Shown: positions 32,972 through 35,693 of the stretch, piece by piece
How positions within the stretch are numbered: the first letter of the stretch is position 1
Layout: every line of letters begins with the position of its first letter
Position numbers and translations under genes: made by a program
Notes under the pieces: generated by a model
Databases searched by the model: none
What the model was told of the DNA's origin: nothing
The model's input: only the letters and a program-made list of their open reading frames with translations
Assembly: GCF_024055725.1 (NCBI RefSeq)
Contig: NZ_JAMXMX010000043.1
Span: 1-35,693 of the forward strand
Source of the DNA: Actinoallomurus spadix
GTDB taxonomy: Bacteria > Actinomycetota > Actinomycetes > Streptosporangiales > Streptosporangiaceae
Direction of reading: 5' to 3'
DNA length: 35,693 nucleotides

Positions 32972-33020
32972 GCCTACTGGGTGTACTCCGGGTACGTGCC
33001 TACTGGGTGTACTCCGGGTA
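32972..33020. repeat. Tandem duplication of the last 23 bp of the CHAP gene
   Basis: GCCTACTGGGTGTACTCCGG plus GTA occurs at 32972-32994 and again at 32998-33020, offset 26 bp. The second copy contains the end of the CHAP coding sequence (YPEYTQ and its TAG stop at 33000-33002); the first lies just downstream of it. Since 26 is not a multiple of three, the extra copy cannot extend the protein in frame. It looks like a recent slippage or duplication event. Confidence 0.9.
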
Positions 33021-33761
33021 GCCGTATCCGACGATCACGTCGCTGTCCCGGGTCCGGACCTTCACGGCGTCGTCGGTGTTGCCCTCGACGGTCTGGATGG
33101 TGCCGTCGCCGTTGTCCTTGATGACCAGGCCGACGTGGTCGATGTCGTCGATGTCCTTGCCGCCGTCCCAGGCGAAGAAGACCACCGCGCCCGGCTTGGG
33201 GGTCGTGCCCCAGCGGCCCTGCGCCTTGAACCACTCGGCGTGCGCGGGGGCGAAGGCGTCGCCGCCGATCCCCGCGACGCCCGCCTGGGTGCCGACCCAG
33301 GTGACGAACATGTCGCACCAGTTCGCGTCGGTGTAGTCGCCGGGCGATCCGCCGTCGCGCCGGGCGCCTCGCTCGGCCCACGGGGAGGCGGCGAACCACT
33401 TGCTGTACTTGGTGCTTCCGTCGCCGTCCTCGCTGATGCCGACCTGGGCGAGGGCGATCTTCAGTGCGTCGGCGGCCGTGGCCGGCAGCCGGCGCGCGGC
33501 CTCGGCCTTGGACTTGGGGCCGGCCTTGGCCGTGGACCCGGCCTTCGGCTTGGGCTTGGCGTCCAGTCCCCTGCCGGGGATGGGCACCTGCGCCGCCCGG
33601 TGCGCCTGGGCGGCCGGCGTGACCGCCCCCGCGGGGAGGGAGGACGCCTCGGCGGGCCCGGCGGCGGTCACGAGGACCGCGGCCGCACCGGCGGCCGTGA
33701 TGCCCGACAGGACGGCGGCGAGACGGGTTCCGGAACGCTGGGGTCGAGGGACAACGGACAC
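33000..33761 (-). CDS. Secreted CHAP-domain peptidoglycan hydrolase under a c-di-AMP riboswitch
   Basis: 253 aa from GTG 33761, with AAGGAG 5 nt upstream. A signal peptide covers ~1-39 (RSGTRLAAVLSG, then a hydrophobic core, cut near ASA/AEAS). A Lys/Pro/Ala-rich linker (~60-90) is suited to the cell wall. The CHAP domain has catalytic C149 ('NWCDMFVTWVG'), H209 ('DHVGLVI') and E226 ('TVEGN'). It is a paralogue of the 28180-28791 protein, but secreted rather than anchored. It is controlled by the ydaO-type element directly upstream; in actinobacteria this riboswitch commonly precedes wall hydrolases such as Rpf, so this one probably acts in growth or germination. Confidence 0.93.
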   Translation of the reverse strand: MSVVPRPQRSGTRLAAVLSGITAAGAAAVLVTAAGPAEASSLPAGAVTPAAQAHRAAQVPIPGRGLDAKPKPKAGSTAKAGPKSKAEAARRLPATAADALKIALAQVGISEDGDGSTKYSKWFAASPWAERGARRDGGSPGDYTDANWCDMFVTWVGTQAGVAGIGGDAFAPAHAEWFKAQGRWGTTPKPGAVVFFAWDGGKDIDDIDHVGLVIKDNGDGTIQTVEGNTDDAVKVRTRDSDVIVGYGYPEYTQ

Positions 33762-33781
33762 GGGTGCTCCTTGCTTCCATG

Positions 33782-33899
33782 CCGCTTACCGGGTTAGCTG
33801 ACGGGTTCGGGCGTGGAAGCTGCCCTACGGCACGAGGGGATGCCGATTCACCCCGGGAATGCGTTGGGTCCCCGGTTCCGCATACTGCGGATTAAGCGG
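33782..33899 (-). ncRNA. c-di-AMP (ydaO/yuaA-type) riboswitch
   Basis: Minus-strand RNA between the P1 arms CCGCTTA (33893-33899) and TAAGCGG (33782-33788), which are perfect inverse complements. Inside it carries conserved ydaO blocks in order: GGGGTGAATCGGC near 33840-33857, CGCCCGAACCCG near 33802-33813, and CAGCTAACCCGGTAAGCGGC near 33781-33801. The 3' end of P1 is ~10 nt from the AAGGAG ribosome site of the CHAP gene, so control could be translational or by termination. Binding of c-di-AMP normally switches these genes off. Identified by motif recall, not by a covariance search. Confidence 0.85.
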
Positions 33900-34411
33900 T
33901 CGCCCGAATACGGGCGAAGTTTGAGAGAGACTTCCGATCGATCGCCGTCGCCGTGGCGACGTGGGATCAGCGGAAGGAATTGATCATGTTTTCACTCCCT
34001 TGCCGCTCTCGTCCGCGCACCCGGTGGGTGCTCGGCGAAAGCAGCACAGTTCGGTTGGTAACCGGCTGGTCGGGCGCGGCTTCGGCAGGCGTCTCGTGAA
34101 CGCGCTCTCGCCTGGGTCGGCGAGCCGGCCATGGCCGACGGGTATGCGGGCGACGCGTGGGGGGCGCCGAAAGAGTGATTGGAACATAGCAGGACAAAAC
34201 ACTCACTTAAACGGTGAGTTTACGTGACGTGGGTCACTCGGCGCATGCGAGGCAAGGGAAGCGCGATGACCCGACGAAACTCCTGAGAATTGAGTTATTG
34301 AACGGGGTCATTGTTACTTCTGTGACGATGGAACACCGCGAAGGTGAGGACCATCGCCTCTGGCCCGGGCCCGCGTCCCGGCGGAACGTGAGAGCGAGGG
34401 GAGGGGGAGTC
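33900..34411. promoter_or_regulatory. Divergent region between the riboswitch and the hydrolase
   Basis: 512 bp. Frames here (for example plus-strand 33961-34227) have no family resemblance and I judge them non-coding. Near 34201-34237 lie ACTCAC (34201-34206) with GTGAGT (34214-34219) and GTGAC (34224-34228) with GTCAC (34233-34237), two short inverted pairs in a locally AT-rich patch, which could be operators. The CHAP promoter should lie left of 34000 and that of the hydrolase between 34200 and 34400; no confident boxes. Confidence 0.4.
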
Positions 34412-35104
34412 ATGGGCTTCGACCAACGGAGCGGCGACGACTGCCCGCGGGAAGAGAGGGTCGAGATCCAGGCCGGCCCGGTCCGGCTGATCGGCGACCT
34501 GGCCGTCCCCGAAGAGAACCTCGGGTTCGTGATGTTCGCCCACGGCAGTGGCAGCAGCCGATCGAGCCCGCGCAACCGCTTCGTGGCCACCGCGCTGAAC
34601 CAGGTGGGGCTCGGCACTCTGCTGTTCGACCTGCTCACCGTGGCGGAGGAGGCCGACCGCGCCAACGTCTTCGACATCGGGCTGCTGGCCCGGCGCCTGA
34701 TCGACACCACCGCCTGGCTCCGCGCGCGTCCCGAGGCGAGCGGAGTGCGGATCGGCTACTTCGGCGCGAGCACCGGGGCCGCCGCCGCGCTGTGGGCCGC
34801 CGCCGAGCCGGAGGCCGACGTCGCCGCCGTCGTCTCCCGTGGCGGCCGGCCGGATCTCGCCGCGCCCCGCCTCCGCCACGTGACCGCACCCACGTTGCTG
34901 ATCGTCGGTGGCCGGGACGACGTCGTCATCGGGCTGAACCGTGAGGCGCGGGCACTCCTTCGCTGCGAGAGCCGGCTCACCGTCGTCCCCGGCGCGACGC
35001 ATCTGTTCGAGGAGCCCGGCACGCTCGAGACGGTCGCCGAACTCGCGCGGGAATGGTTCCTCGGCCACCTCGCACCGGTCGGGCACCGATCACGCGGCGC
35101 CTGA
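34412..35104 (+). CDS. Alpha/beta hydrolase (dienelactone-hydrolase-like)
   Basis: 230 aa from ATG 34412, with GAGGGGGAG just upstream; the frame opens 66 codons earlier without homology. It has a single alpha/beta hydrolase domain with all triad members: nucleophile S120 in the elbow 'FGASTGAAAALWA', Asp in 'GGRDDVV' (D169 or D170), and H197 in 'GATHLFEEPG'. 'FAHGSGSSRSSPRNR' supplies the oxyanion region. This small, lidless type is found in cytosolic esterases and in fusions with phosphoribosyltransferases; here it is stand-alone. There is no signal peptide, and its substrate is unknown. Transcribed alone, with short inverted repeats in its upstream region. Confidence 0.88.
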   Translation: MGFDQRSGDDCPREERVEIQAGPVRLIGDLAVPEENLGFVMFAHGSGSSRSSPRNRFVATALNQVGLGTLLFDLLTVAEEADRANVFDIGLLARRLIDTTAWLRARPEASGVRIGYFGASTGAAAALWAAAEPEADVAAVVSRGGRPDLAAPRLRHVTAPTLLIVGGRDDVVIGLNREARALLRCESRLTVVPGATHLFEEPGTLETVAELAREWFLGHLAPVGHRSRGA

Positions 35105-35267
35105 GAAGGCGCGGCGGTGCCGGTGATTCCGGTGGCGTGTCCTCGGCGGCATATCCGCCTTCTCATTACGCACTTCTTCCGGGCAAGGATGAGTTAAGCA
35201 TCATTCAAATCTCACTCCTCCTGACAGATACCGGTTGACTTCGCGAGTGCCGTGATGTGCCCTGAAA

Positions 35268-35293
35268 TGGGACATAGCGCCATGAACGTCCCA
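35268..35293. promoter_or_regulatory. Inverted repeat upstream of the small secreted protein
   Basis: TGGGAC (35268-35273) and GTCCCA (35288-35293) are perfect inverse complements with a 14-nt spacer. The left arm also pairs with an upstream ATGT(G)CCC through one bulge. TTGACT at 35234-35239 could be a -35 box. An operator or 5'-UTR hairpin is possible. Confidence 0.3.
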
Positions 35294-35352
35294 AATGACG
35301 CGCGTGACCGGGGCATCGTCGCGCGCGAGCCGCACCAAAGGAGGTATCTTCC

Positions 35353-35631
35353 ATGGGTATTTCGCGCCGGATGGGAGTAACGGTCGCCGGCCTGGCCTTC
35401 GCAGGAGCGACCGCGGCCACGCTCGGCACGGCCGGTTCGGCCAGCGCGCAGACGGCCACCATCACAGCGCCGCAATCCGTCGCCGCCTACGGCGGTAGCA
35501 GCGGTTACGCGCACCGGCGTTCGGTCGTACGGAAGCACCTACGGCACGGGAATTTCTCCTTCTCCTACTACAAGCGGACCACCGACACCAACTGGTACTA
35601 CTGGTACGGCGGCTGCTGCGGCTGGTTCTGA
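35353..35631 (+). CDS. Small secreted protein with aromatic/Cys C-terminus
   Basis: 92 aa; ATG 35353 with AAAGGAGG ~8 nt upstream, a strong site. The signal peptide covers residues 1-32 (RRMG start, hydrophobic core, SASA before QTATI). The mature ~60 residues begin with a Thr/Ala/Gly-rich segment, then a basic stretch (HRRSVVRKHLRHG), and end in Tyr/Trp-rich 'TNWYYWYGGCCGWF' with a Cys pair. I recognise no family. Basic middle plus amphipathic aromatic tail could suit binding to membranes or wall polymers, or antimicrobial activity; this is inference. The neighbouring alpha/beta hydrolase gives no clear hint. Confidence 0.75.
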   Translation: MGISRRMGVTVAGLAFAGATAATLGTAGSASAQTATITAPQSVAAYGGSSGYAHRRSVVRKHLRHGNFSFSYYKRTTDTNWYYWYGGCCGWF

Positions 35632-35693
35632 CGCCCTGAGCGGCATACCGGCGGACCCACCGGTCTCGTCGTGGGGGGGCCCCCCCCCGCCCC
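35632..35693. other. Window end with G7C9 palindrome
   Basis: After the small secreted gene there are only 62 bp. A short ACCGG/CCGGT pair (near 35646-35662) is followed by a run of 7 G (35673-35679) and 9 C (35680-35688). Such a palindromic homopolymer at a sequence end is typical of where an assembly stops, so its exact length should not be trusted. Confidence 0.5.

Noticed and set aside
33961-34227. 88-aa plus-strand frame and overlapping minus-strand frames
   Set aside because: No family features, no ribosome site, weak third-position bias; the segment is better explained as a regulatory gap.

Overview
This is a GC-rich window (about 70% G+C) with strong GC bias at third codon positions. 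Its gene content is typical of a filamentous actinobacterium: a type VII (ESX) secretion locus, LAL-type LuxR and AfsR/SARP-TPR regulators, an XRE/DUF5753 + DUF397 pair, a HATPase-PAS-GAF-PP2C signalling protein, and CHAP-domain wall hydrolases, one behind a c-di-AMP (ydaO-type) riboswitch. Streptosporangiales or a relative seems likely, but I cannot assign a genus. I see no rRNA, tRNA, CRISPR, transposase or prophage genes.

Layout. (1) 1-10676, all minus strand, is one ESX operon. In transcription order it holds two WXG100-like proteins, EccD, a right-handed beta-helix/AAA+ fusion in the place of EccA, an unrecognised 208-aa protein, two more WXG100-like proteins, a three-domain EccC ATPase, and a gene cut off by the window edge. 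EccB, EccE and mycosin are not in the window. (2) 10677-10985 is the operon's upstream region, with a cluster of GGCAA/TTGCC half-sites. It is preceded by a codirectional LAL-family LuxR regulator (10986-13859). (3) 14158-15624 is a WGR plus beta-propeller protein. (4) 15647-16503 is a decayed pair: an SRPBCC gene with one in-frame amber codon and a TetR regulator that has lost its DNA-binding half. They end at an 18-bp perfect hairpin. (5) 16547-19963 is a large SARP-NB-ARC-TPR regulator followed by a 36-codon gene for a small hydrophobic peptide. The peptide gene lies behind a near-perfect palindrome that holds a Shine-Dalgarno-like sequence. (6) 20192-22248 has DUF397, XRE/DUF5753 and a stand-alone class III cyclase-like protein. 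(7) 22278-24226 is a translationally coupled DHA2 MFS exporter and MarR regulator. (8) 24622-31704 covers envelope and signalling: a membrane Ser/Thr kinase with a secreted sensor domain, an FG-GAP secreted protein, a membrane-anchored CHAP hydrolase, and the HATPase-PAS-GAF-PP2C protein. (9) 31743-35693 has a zinc alcohol dehydrogenase, a second CHAP hydrolase with its c-di-AMP riboswitch, a small alpha/beta hydrolase, a small secreted aromatic/cysteine-tailed protein, and a G7C9 palindrome at the window end.

How the parts may work together. All five non-core proteins of the ESX operon carry a C-terminal YxxxD/E motif, the recognised ESX export signal, so the operon probably encodes its machine together with five secreted partners. 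The beta-helix/AAA fusion suggests a different way of handling substrates from TPR-type EccA. The clearest candidate for an undescribed system is the SARP-TPR regulator with its small peptide gene: a TPR regulator beside a short exportable peptide recalls the RRNPP quorum-sensing arrangement of Firmicutes, but this is inference. The riboswitch-controlled CHAP hydrolase ties wall remodelling to c-di-AMP, and the kinase and PP2C proteins nearby fit the same envelope and stress theme.
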